Made by a program: the position numbers and the translations under genes. Under the pieces are notes generated by a model that saw only the letters and a program-made list of their open reading frames with translations, had not been told where the DNA came from and did no database searches. Shown piece after piece: positions 56,826 through 64,000 of a DNA stretch of 64,000 bases; positions within the stretch are counted from its first letter, which is position 1, and each line of letters starts with the position of its first letter. The stretch lies in contig JAPFFF010000007.1 in NCBI GenBank assembly GCA_039105265.1, positions 372,001 through 436,000 of the forward strand. Reading direction: 5' to 3'. The stretch comes from Tritrichomonas musculus (Eukaryota; Parabasalia; Tritrichomonadida; Tritrichomonadidae).

Positions 56826-57647
56826 CTATATTACATTTCCATTATTACAATCGATTACAATCTTATGATGTTTATTCATATTTTTGTATCGTTCATACAA
56901 TTCATCAAATGATATGCTCATAGTAATCTGATGAGTAATGTATCTCAACTGCTCTTTTGAATATGTCCCAAATACGAATACTGTAGAGACATTTGATTTA
57001 ATGGTTGTTGATAACGATTTCCAGAACTGGACATTCAAGAAGAATGATATATGGTTATGTCGGCATGTAGTCATCAGATTGTTGAAATATGATTTCTCAT
57101 TTGCAAGTAATTTGTTATTAGCAATATCATCAAATAGTATCAAGGTATGCAACATTGGTGCACGAAAATCATTAACTTTCAATGCTTTGAATATCTCGAT
57201 TCGTTGCTCATCAATGATTTGATTCTCTAAATGTTCCTGCCTTATTGTGTAATATAGTTGCTTATAATTCAATAATGCATTAACATATTCTTCAGCATTC
57301 TCTTGAGAAACATATGCTATTGGTATTTCAATGAGTTCCCTTAATGACTCAAATGTAACATCTTTCTGTTCACCTGTTTTGGATACATATATGAGAAGAT
57401 GTGCTGCATTTGGAATTGAAGCTATTTTAATGATTTCTTCAATTGCTGATAACGTCTTTCCGGAACCTTGTTTGCCAACGAATATATTCACAGAATTATA
57501 GTAAATATTGATGTCTTTGTGAATCTTTCTGATCAATGCATTCGTGACTTGCCCTTTATTTCTTCTCAAGCAATCTCTAACCATATCATGAACGTAGCTG
57601 AATGAGTCTTGATTCCCAAACGAAGTCGTAAAGCTTTGATTATACAT
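56826..57647 (-). CDS. Element B genome-packaging ATPase (FtsK/HerA type)
   Basis: 273 residues. Walker A is GKQGSGKT (near 58-65) after NIFV; Walker B is LILFDD (near 169-174). RHNHISFFLNVQFWKSL resembles the sensor segment of viral A32-type packaging ATPases, and FGTYSKEQLRYI follows. The length fits Polinton and virophage ATPases (220-280 residues). It would drive genome DNA into a capsid. It is convergent with the 55591 gene and upstream of the small genes before the capsid gene. Confidence 0.92.
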   Translation of the reverse strand: MYNQSFTTSFGNQDSFSYVHDMVRDCLRRNKGQVTNALIRKIHKDINIYYNSVNIFVGKQGSGKTLSAIEEIIKIASIPNAAHLLIYVSKTGEQKDVTFESLRELIEIPIAYVSQENAEEYVNALLNYKQLYYTIRQEHLENQIIDEQRIEIFKALKVNDFRAPMLHTLILFDDIANNKLLANEKSYFNNLMTTCRHNHISFFLNVQFWKSLSTTIKSNVSTVFVFGTYSKEQLRYITHQITMSISFDELYERYKNMNKHHKIVIDCNNGNVI

Positions 57648-57779
57648 TTACAGTTAATTAAAATGGATGCAAACATAGGCTTGCAAAAGTCTCAAAAAAT
57701 GGATGTGCCCAAAATAGGGCGGACCTAAAATCCTAATGAAAATGGATTCAAAAATATTTGCAAAAAGGTTTTAAGAATA

Positions 57780-58133
57780 TCATTCACCATTAATTACTTT
57801 AACAATGTCGTTGATAGCTGTCTTGATTGCAAGAATATCACTTTTGAGTTGCTCTATTTCATTCTGTATATCCAAGATTGCAGACTCATTTTCACGATCA
57901 TTTTGTGAATCATTTTGTGAATCATCTACCTGTTTCTTGACAGCTTTCTTTAAACAAAGTACACCTTTGATTTTTGTAATACGATATCCCTCAATGTAAT
58001 ACATCTTATTAAGTTTATGAGTCGTAATCTTATCAATCTCGTCTTTATTTTTAGCATACCACAGATTGAATTCATCTGGAGTATTAAATGTTTTCAAATA
58101 TTCTTTAATGGGTCCAATCACTTTTACTTCCAT
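57780..58133 (-). CDS. Element B small coiled-coil protein
   Basis: 117 residues. A folded-looking half (IKEYLKTFNTPDEFNLWY, MYYIEGYRITKIKGVLCL) is followed by an acidic Asp/Asn/Gln repeat (DSQNDSQND) and a coiled coil (IQNEIEQLKSDILAIKTAI). It belongs to the ATPase-capsid cluster. The function is unknown. Confidence 0.6.
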   Translation of the reverse strand: MEVKVIGPIKEYLKTFNTPDEFNLWYAKNKDEIDKITTHKLNKMYYIEGYRITKIKGVLCLKKAVKKQVDDSQNDSQNDRENESAILDIQNEIEQLKSDILAIKTAINDIVKVINGE

Positions 58134-58188
58134 TTGATGTCACATAAAAATAAACAATCACATTAAATCATCAATGGACTCATTTAAA

Positions 58189-58536
58189 TCACTTCAAGAT
58201 TGGAGTTAGTCTACCTTTATTTCCACCAAGAATTGGTCTTTGAATCATTTCCACCTTATTGTTTGAATCATCTTTAATTATTGAATCGAAATTTGTGAAA
58301 TCTATTGGTAAAGGTTTTGGTTTGATTGGGTTTGTTTTAGGTGGAATTGGAGCAACTTTATTCAGTAAGTAATCAGCTCCATTAGCAATACTATTAACGA
58401 TGCCACCAACTGTATCACCAAACATAGGTCCAACTTTTCGTGCTATTTCAATTCCCTTACGAATGTATGGAGATGCTTTCTTTATGAAATTCTTTCCTTT
58501 CACCAGCAAGTTCTTAAACCAGGTTCCGAATGCCAT
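58189..58536 (-). CDS. Element B small membrane-active/minor capsid candidate
   Basis: 115 residues. A basic amphipathic N-terminus (WFKNLLVKGKNFIKKASPYI) and a Gly/Ala-rich hydrophobic stretch (GDTVGGIVNSIANGADYLL) precede a Pro/Lys-rich linker. This resembles adenovirus pVI/pX-like and other internal virion peptides that disrupt membranes during entry, but only by composition. It starts 57 bases from the divergent capsid gene. Confidence 0.55.
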   Translation of the reverse strand: MAFGTWFKNLLVKGKNFIKKASPYIRKGIEIARKVGPMFGDTVGGIVNSIANGADYLLNKVAPIPPKTNPIKPKPLPIDFTNFDSIIKDDSNNKVEMIQRPILGGNKGRLTPILK

Positions 58537-58592
58537 TTTCTTTGGGTTTGTATTAAAATCTCAAAAATGTAACTTCACACGAATCTTTTTTA

Positions 58593-60299
58593 ATGCAAGC
58601 TCAAAGAATGACATATCAGAACGCTCAACTCAAGAACACCGGTAATGACGAAGGTGATGTCCTAAAATTCTTCCAATCAAAACTTCGAAATCTCATTGCA
58701 TACAATGGTGGTGATCATACATTTGGATGGTTTACAGAAGATGTTGATGATAAAGATGCTCCCATGCCAATTGGAACCAAAACGAAAATCAAATGGACAC
58801 ATCAAGGTCATACCATCTCACAAATGGAAAAGAATTTCGTTACTGCAAAGCTTGATCTTGTAGTCCAACTTAATAAAGAATTGCATTTAGATGATGATAC
58901 AGCAAACTTAAATCGTATATTCATTGGTTTCAAACATGCTGTAGAACTCTTTTCAGATGCTCGCTTATGGATTGATAACGTTATGCTTAAAGAATATCAG
59001 CAAGATGAACTCATTCGTGAATCATTTGCATACAACTCAATCAAACCAATTGATGCCAAAGAGCCTGCCAAACACAGGTATTCGTTGTGGGAGAATACAT
59101 CTCGCATGAGCCCTTCAGTATGTGGTGTTTACGTTCCACTTACATTACTTGCAGACGGTAAACCTCATAAAGTCACATTTGAAGCATCCATTTACTTTAC
59201 AGATCAGCTTGCATTCCAAGCTTGGCAACTCTATCCAAACTCCATTTGTGGAGAGATTGAAGAAGAAATTAAATCATCAACAGAAGCATTAGTTTGGCAT
59301 CAAGTTCAACCATCTGTTGTTAAAGAAATTGAAGAACTCCTTAACTGTTCTACCATAGAGCAAGACGTTCCAGCCAACATGACAATCTCAAACAAGTTCT
59401 CTCAAATTGGTTCTCCATCAACAATTGTAACTGAATACAAGCTTGCAGATGCTCCTCAAGATGGTTCAAATGATTTGCAAAATGATGGTTTCCAAACGCT
59501 TCCAGTCCTTGGTGATTCCACTAAAGTCATTGCATACAAGACTGAAGAAGTAATTCTTAATTGCCGTGGTGGAACCATTGTAACCATGAAATCAGATCTT
59601 GCCGGCTTTGGAATCAAACCTGACTGCCTCAATGGACTCATTCGTGAACTCAACACACCTCTTCTAATTCCATCTCAGCAACTTGTACGTGAAGGTTTCC
59701 AAGGTCTTGCAACAGATGCAGGTCTAGATGTTTCTAAATCAATTGCTCTTTCAAATGCTACCAACATCACAGTCATGTTCCCAAAAAGAACTAATGAAAT
59801 AACATGTTTTGATAACATCATGTACCAGAATGTACAGCTCACCATCAACAATGTTAAGTATCCAGATACAGAATTTGATTCAACTATTGGTCCACGTTTC
59901 TATCAATATCAATTAATAAGTAATGAATTAGATGGCTCTCTCAGACCATCCCATGAACTTGAAGATTCTTGGACAATGTCTTTGAATGCACCTGACGGAA
60001 CACGTTATAAGAATACTATCTCTGATGCCACCAGCTTTTGTATCAACTTTCAGCTTGAACGTACTAATTCTGGATATGTATTCGATGGTGTTGATACTGG
60101 TGGAAACACAGTTACAATCAAATTCAAAGGTCAACCTTTGTATAGAGGTGCTAACGATACATATTATAACTTTGATGTTAACAATCCAAACGTACACCCT
60201 CCAGCGCCCGAAATGTGGGTTTGCACAGACACATACTTCACATGGGCAAGAGGTTCCGTTAAATACTTTGCAAATGGAACACCTGAAAATTATTATTAA
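58593..60299 (+). CDS. Element B major capsid protein (double jelly-roll type)
   Basis: 568 residues; a second ATG at 58608 (MTYQNAQLKN) is possible. It is beta-rich throughout, with an N-terminal helix and the segment KTKIKWTHQGHTISQMEKNF. Strands and helices over the length (VTAKLDLVVQLNKEL, GVYVPLTLLADGKPHKVTFE, ASIYFTDQLAFQAWQLYPN) suit two jelly rolls, and the size matches Polinton capsid proteins (500-650). Its position beside the packaging ATPase and small virion-type genes supports this strongly. The fold itself needs a structural model; the call rests on length, composition and context. Confidence 0.78.
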   Translation: MQAQRMTYQNAQLKNTGNDEGDVLKFFQSKLRNLIAYNGGDHTFGWFTEDVDDKDAPMPIGTKTKIKWTHQGHTISQMEKNFVTAKLDLVVQLNKELHLDDDTANLNRIFIGFKHAVELFSDARLWIDNVMLKEYQQDELIRESFAYNSIKPIDAKEPAKHRYSLWENTSRMSPSVCGVYVPLTLLADGKPHKVTFEASIYFTDQLAFQAWQLYPNSICGEIEEEIKSSTEALVWHQVQPSVVKEIEELLNCSTIEQDVPANMTISNKFSQIGSPSTIVTEYKLADAPQDGSNDLQNDGFQTLPVLGDSTKVIAYKTEEVILNCRGGTIVTMKSDLAGFGIKPDCLNGLIRELNTPLLIPSQQLVREGFQGLATDAGLDVSKSIALSNATNITVMFPKRTNEITCFDNIMYQNVQLTINNVKYPDTEFDSTIGPRFYQYQLISNELDGSLRPSHELEDSWTMSLNAPDGTRYKNTISDATSFCINFQLERTNSGYVFDGVDTGGNTVTIKFKGQPLYRGANDTYYNFDVNNPNVHPPAPEMWVCTDTYFTWARGSVKYFANGTPENYY

Positions 60300-60319
60300 T
60301 CAAAAATAATATCTATGCA

Positions 60320-61033
60320 TTAATGTTGTAGAGATTTGATTAGACAATTAATTGAAAATTGATGATTCTTATGATTAGTATCAGATATATTAACACAGTT
60401 GGAACGTCTTGATTCCAATATTCGATACCTAGATCCATTGAAATAATATGCTTTCTTTTCACCAGGTGAGATGAAATATTTTTGAAATTCAAATTCTTTA
60501 TACTTTGTAAGTTCAACTGAATCATCTGGAATATTATCAACAAATGTATATTCAACATCCCTCGTTGATGATCTATTTTTGTTATTTTCAGAACGTGAAA
60601 CCCATAATAGGTTTTCGATTCTATTATCAACACCATTCTGATTTTGATGATCTATTTCTTTATAATTATTTGGATTTGGAATGAATTGTGTGCCAACTAA
60701 TTGATGATGTAACTGAGGTTTTCCATTTAAATCAACTAATACATAACCTTCTTTATATCTCATTCTCATAATTTTATTACCATATTTACGTTTTATATAG
60801 TGTGGATACTCATTACTAATTTCGTAATCTTTATTCATTTTGTATTCTACCCATGTTAATTTATCTAGATTTACATTATCATTAAGAGCTTTAACATAGT
60901 TGATCTTAGATTGGATTTCATCATAATCATCACATAATTTTTCAATTAATTGGTTTGTGGATTCGTGAATGATTGCATCACCAATTGTCAATACCATTTG
61001 GCATCCAATAAAAATCTTATTACACTTAAACAT
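60320..61033 (-). CDS. Element B NUMOD4-HNH homing-type endonuclease
   Basis: 237 residues. A helical N-terminus (about 20-60) is followed by a NUMOD4-like module (TWVEYKMNKDYEISNEYPHY). The HNH core follows, with HHQLVGTQFIPNPNN, EIDHQNQNGVDNRIENLLWV and SRSENNKN (about 110-155). A beta-rich end (KKAYYFNGSRYRIL) may read DNA. Such enzymes cut DNA at long sites and promote copying of their gene. It converges on the capsid gene with 20 bases between. Confidence 0.85.
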   Translation of the reverse strand: MFKCNKIFIGCQMVLTIGDAIIHESTNQLIEKLCDDYDEIQSKINYVKALNDNVNLDKLTWVEYKMNKDYEISNEYPHYIKRKYGNKIMRMRYKEGYVLVDLNGKPQLHHQLVGTQFIPNPNNYKEIDHQNQNGVDNRIENLLWVSRSENNKNRSSTRDVEYTFVDNIPDDSVELTKYKEFEFQKYFISPGEKKAYYFNGSRYRILESRRSNCVNISDTNHKNHQFSINCLIKSLQH

Positions 61034-61088
61034 TGGATACTACTAAATGAAAGAATATGTAGATGGCTTTATTTTTGCATGAAATCAA

Positions 61089-61427
61089 ATGAAAGATATT
61101 AAGACATATTACATTACAAGCACTTATGAGAATCAATTTCCCATCGATTTTGTCTACTCAAAGAACCCAAAATATATCGTTTTCCAATACTGTAGAGCAA
61201 CTTGCAATGGATATCTAGATGGAGAAACCGAATGCCACAGCGATTTCATTCAACGTGACAAATATGAAGATAGTCTTGTATGGTATGCTAACGTAATGCC
61301 GCCAGATGATAACAGAAAATATGAGTATGTTGGCACGAAAAGGGATTTCAAAATTTGGTTTACAGATCCCCTTGGAAACGAAATTAAACCAGATAATTTC
61401 AAGGTTTTTCTAAAACTAATTTATTAA
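61089..61427 (+). CDS. Element B small beta-rich protein
   Basis: 112 residues. Strand-rich: YYITSTYENQFPIDFVYSKN, KYIVFQYCRATCNGYL, ending FKIWFTDPLGNEI and FKVFLKLIY. The ending resembles that of element A's 236-residue protein (a D/W turn, then an alternating hydrophobic strand), so a shared minor-capsid or fibre-base role is possible but unproven. It sits between the HNH gene and the terminal gene. Confidence 0.6.
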   Translation: MKDIKTYYITSTYENQFPIDFVYSKNPKYIVFQYCRATCNGYLDGETECHSDFIQRDKYEDSLVWYANVMPPDDNRKYEYVGTKRDFKIWFTDPLGNEIKPDNFKVFLKLIY

Positions 61428-61454
61428 ATAAAGTCCAAAAATAAAGTTATATTT

Positions 61455-61772
61455 TTATGCTTCAGACACAGGTTTATATTTCAGTTTGCTTCTACTTTTC
61501 CGAAATTTGCCATTTGGGTCTTCACAAAATAAATCTAAATGTGCAATCTTTAACTTACCAGGATCACTATTTCTATAGAAAGTAATGATACTTGACCTGT
61601 GCAATTTCTTTGGTGCTTTCACAATCGTACAATTATATTCTTCAAATAACTTCTCAACATTTGAAATATCATATTTAGCCGTCAAAGTGAAGTCACCATG
61701 TTTATTCATTAACACAATTCTTTTGAAATACATACCTTCTGAATCTTCAATGTCGATCGTTGGTTGACTCAT
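61455..61772 (-). CDS. Element B terminal-repeat gene, unknown
   Basis: 105 residues starting MSQPTID, the same first codons as the polymerase at the other end, because both starts lie in the terminal inverted repeat. The rest (FKRIVLMNKHGDFTLTAKYD, KLHRSSIITFYRN, LDLFCEDPNGKFRKSRSKL) is an unrecognised alpha/beta protein. It is probably an early gene driven by the same promoter as the polymerase. Confidence 0.6.
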   Translation of the reverse strand: MSQPTIDIEDSEGMYFKRIVLMNKHGDFTLTAKYDISNVEKLFEEYNCTIVKAPKKLHRSSIITFYRNSDPGKLKIAHLDLFCEDPNGKFRKSRSKLKYKPVSEA

Positions 61773-62106
61773 CTTTTCTTTGCCTCCGCATTAAAAAAAT
61801 TATCCCTTACAAAAAGATTGATATCTTCCTGTACACCATTTTTCATGAAAATCTGCTCTTTTACATTCTCTTTTTGTATCAAAAACGACGCAAATTCGGA
61901 CATTATTTTTGGCCTCAAACACCTTCAAAACATCCATTTTTGGGCACTTTTTCTTAAAATACGCTGTTCCCAAGTTTGATCTCCTAGTATTGAAACATGA
62001 CTCTGAAAATGAATGCTAGAAGACAGGTCAACCTTCGTATTGAAAATCGGACCCGAAACTCAAGGCCAAAATATCTTCCGGAAGAATTCGTCATCACTTA
62101 AGTAGT
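61751..62106 (-). repeat. Right terminal inverted repeat of element B
   Basis: Inverted match to 38615-38970 over 356 bp, about nine differences, no gaps. Includes the start of the 61455-61772 gene. Confidence 0.95.
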
Positions 62107-64000
62107 TAAGAGTACGTGCAAATTTAGGTAAGTTGGTTTGTTGAAATGTCTTTGACTTCCTGAATGCATTCGAACCATCCAACAAATCAAATGTCATGCT
62201 TTCTCCTTTGTACATCCTTTCAAAAAGTTCTTCAACTGAGATACCCATCCTTTTGCACTTGTTGAGAATAACTTGTTTTGGAATTCCTTTAAGTCTAATA
62301 TGGTATCCTTCATTTCCTTGTTCATCAACCAAGATATCGAGGTAGCTCTTTTTACCAAGTGCAATGAGTTTTCTTGAGTGTATTTCCCCTTGACTACCTT
62401 CGAACTCATCGAAGTCATTATGGAACTGACACATATTTTTACCAATAAGAGGTTGATGATACTTGAACTGGAATAAGTCAGCTATCTTTGGCACGTCATT
62501 TTCCATAACGTGACAAGAATCTGTGTCTTGGTAGTAGATAGGTATACCTGCTTGCTCAGCTGTAGCCATAACCCTGTTCATTAAGTGCTTACTCCAAGAG
62601 AGAACGCTTGCACCAAATTGAGGTAGGTTGAAATGGTCATTAATTGGTTTCAACTTCTTGACATAGCACTTATCAATATTAACATCTTCAACAACCTCCT
62701 TGACAAAGTTGTAGTTCCGCCAGAGATACTTGTATAGTTGGCTTTTTGGTACTGTCTTTGTTTCAGTCTTAGTTGCTTTTAATATTGACTTGCCATATAT
62801 GGAGTTGAGGAGGAGCTTTATTGTTTGTTCAAGAGGGTTCTTTTGCTTTTTATAACTTGCCCTGAGATTAAAGAGCTTCTCAATGAACTCATTTATTTTC
62901 TTGTTAAATCCTTCATCAAAGTAATAGCCACGTATTAACTCATATTCAACATCATAAAATTCGAACAAGTCCATAAGACCTACTTTATCGATATAATAAT
63001 GGTCAACAAGGAAATTGCCGAATATTTTACTACCTGCTTCATTCCTTGTAAATACTTGTCCAAATTTATATGGCTCTTTTGATTTACATTCGAGTTTCTT
63101 GATGTTGACTTCGATAAAGAATGTATCATATTGCATAAGTTGTTCATGGGTAGTACCTTGTGGTATTACTTTAGGTCTTCCTTTTGGTATACCATCCATG
63201 ACATACATTGCAGATGGATATAAGCTAACTGCATCAAAGTCTTGTATCCTTCCTTCGATGTATTGCTTTTCATTACCTGCTGTCATTGTTCGTCCACCTG
63301 AAACACATCGTTGAATGAAGTCTTGACACTTACCTGATAATTCATAACATCCATCAAAACAACCATATTTTTTTGCAAAGCAATATCCAATAGCACTGAT
63401 AGATATAAAATCATGAACACCATACATATCTGTCTTTGTTTCTTTAAAGACTTCTCCGAGGTCTCTATTAAATTTTTCCATTCCCTTCATCAAAACAATA
63501 CAATCCTTGAAACAATAGAAGATGGCATATTTAATGATGTCGATTTTGCCATCATTATAACAATTTGCTATTTTTGCATTTTCGATAATCTGCTTGCAGT
63601 TTGCATCAAGTTGTTCTTTCGATAACTTGTCTTGGTTTTCATCGATGTATTGCTGTTGGAACTCAGTAGCATCAACAATTCTTCTTTGTATGTTCTCTTG
63701 TGTATATAGCTTATATGCCATGACTTCCTTGTGAACATTGAGGTTGAACATTGTAGCAAATTTACTTAATGCTTGTGGTATTATACTGTATGAGTTCCTG
63801 AATGTTAATCTTTTTTTGACTTTCCTTGTACCTTCTTCGAATAATGTCATGATGATTTGAAGTACAGTACCACTTCGTTCTGTTATCTGTGTATCCCATC
63901 CAGGTGTGTTAATGAAAAAGCATGCATCATACTTGAGGTTGTGAAAATATGTTAATGAACCACTCCATAAATAATTCAAGAGCTTCTGTCCACAATCTTC
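62060..64000 (-). CDS. Element A protein-primed DNA polymerase B (continues beyond window)
   Basis: About 646 residues are visible; the frame is open to the window edge, so the N-terminal part lies outside. Visible are exonuclease II (YFHNLKYDACFF), polymerase motif A (DFDAVSLYPSAMY), motif B (KLLLNSIYGKS), motif C (YYQDTDSCHV) and a later KKSYLDI segment, all of the DNA_pol_B_2 protein-primed type used by Polintons. The DTDS region is followed by only about 140 residues, with no primase domain, unlike element B. It replicates the element from a protein-bound end in the family. Element B is inserted at its 3' end. Confidence 0.93.
   Translation of the reverse strand, partial: EDCGQKLLNYLWSGSLTYFHNLKYDACFFINTPGWDTQITERSGTVLQIIMTLFEEGTRKVKKRLTFRNSYSIIPQALSKFATMFNLNVHKEVMAYKLYTQENIQRRIVDATEFQQQYIDENQDKLSKEQLDANCKQIIENAKIANCYNDGKIDIIKYAIFYCFKDCIVLMKGMEKFNRDLGEVFKETKTDMYGVHDFISISAIGYCFAKKYGCFDGCYELSGKCQDFIQRCVSGGRTMTAGNEKQYIEGRIQDFDAVSLYPSAMYVMDGIPKGRPKVIPQGTTHEQLMQYDTFFIEVNIKKLECKSKEPYKFGQVFTRNEAGSKIFGNFLVDHYYIDKVGLMDLFEFYDVEYELIRGYYFDEGFNKKINEFIEKLFNLRASYKKQKNPLEQTIKLLLNSIYGKSILKATKTETKTVPKSQLYKYLWRNYNFVKEVVEDVNIDKCYVKKLKPINDHFNLPQFGASVLSWSKHLMNRVMATAEQAGIPIYYQDTDSCHVMENDVPKIADLFQFKYHQPLIGKNMCQFHNDFDEFEGSQGEIHSRKLIALGKKSYLDILVDEQGNEGYHIRLKGIPKQVILNKCKRMGISVEELFERMYKGESMTFDLLDGSNAFRKSKTFQQTNLPKFARTLNYLSDDEFFRKIFWP
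62107..62111. repeat. Target site duplication of element B, right copy (TAAGA)
   Basis: A direct repeat of 38610-38614, immediately outside B's right end. Confidence 0.85.

Larger units (their letters stand above)
38615..62106. mobile_element. Polinton/Maverick element B (inner, looks whole)
   Basis: 23,492 bp with ends ACTACTTAAG, 356-bp terminal inverted repeats and a TAAGA target duplication. Its parts are a polymerase-primase gene, a retroviral-type integrase, small unknown and NUMOD4 genes, a KilA-N gene, a non-coding gap with a tRNA-like unit, a fibre-like gene, a Gln/Tyr-repeat gene, a conserved element gene, a packaging ATPase, two small genes, a capsid gene, an HNH gene and two small genes. 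It looks whole, with no break noticed in its main genes. About nine differences between the end repeats (roughly 97.5% identity) suggest a fairly recent insertion. No Ulp1-type protease was recognised. Confidence 0.95.
30009..64000. mobile_element. Polinton/Maverick element A (outer; right end outside window)
   Basis: The probable left end is near 30009 (AGTAGTATATACGAG), inferred from the 5'-AG start usual for Polintons and from the change to structured, GC-richer DNA. No second end is visible to confirm it. Its parts in the window are repeat-rich terminal DNA (to about 30430), two large fibre-like genes, one small beta-rich gene and a protein-primed DNA polymerase gene at the right edge. 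Element B is inserted in it between the small gene and the polymerase gene. A is therefore broken by at least this one insertion; its other visible genes are open. It must be older than B. Confidence 0.85.

Noticed and set aside
30009-64000. One single element with a large internal inverted repeat
   Set aside because: The 356-bp inverted repeats are flanked by a 5-bp direct duplication and enclose a full gene set with its own integrase, and a second, different polymerase lies outside. Two nested elements explain all of this.

Overview
The window is nuclear DNA of a parabasalid protist, most likely a trichomonad close to Tritrichomonas or Trichomonas. This rests on AT-rich DNA with compact, apparently intronless eukaryotic genes, very short 5' leaders, TCA-Py-(T/A) initiator-like sequences 10-20 bases before several ATGs, and Polinton/Maverick elements of the kind known to fill trichomonad genomes. 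The species itself is an inference.

Positions 1-30,000 are host chromosome. In order they carry: a centrosome-type LRR/coiled-coil gene; an SLC35E-type transporter; a DDB1/CPSF-A propeller gene; a 24-bp tandem repeat and a cloverleaf tRNA-Met(CAT); a coiled-coil gene; a cytosolic carboxypeptidase; a TAF7-like TFIID subunit divergent from a nonaspanin (TM9SF); a Rab21-type GTPase; a pogo-like DNA transposon with an open transposase frame and 28-bp inverted repeats; a BTB-like/coiled-coil/discoidin gene; four genes I cannot name; and an eIF4G-like gene with a visible eIF4E-binding motif.

From about 30,009 to the right edge lie two nested Polinton/Maverick elements. Outer element A starts with structured, repeat-rich terminal DNA, encodes two large fibre-like proteins and one small beta-rich protein, and continues on the far side of the insertion with a protein-primed DNA polymerase that runs off the window. 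Inner element B (38,615-62,106, 23,492 bp) sits inside A at the 3' end of the A polymerase gene. It is flanked by a 5-bp target duplication (TAAGA) and has 356-bp terminal inverted repeats with about nine differences. B looks whole and young. It encodes a 1,984-residue replication protein, a retroviral-type integrase, a KilA-N protein, a packaging ATPase, a double-jelly-roll-type capsid protein, small candidate virion proteins, a fibre-like protein, NUMOD4/HNH proteins and several unknowns.

The most striking item is B's replication protein. It combines an OTU-like N-terminal region, a zinc cluster, a family B exonuclease-polymerase with an HNH-like insert, and a C-terminal archaeo-eukaryotic primase (PrimPol) domain. 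A and B have clearly different polymerases yet share the same kind of giant fibre protein. B also holds a tRNA-like Pol III-type unit in an 840-bp gene-free gap.
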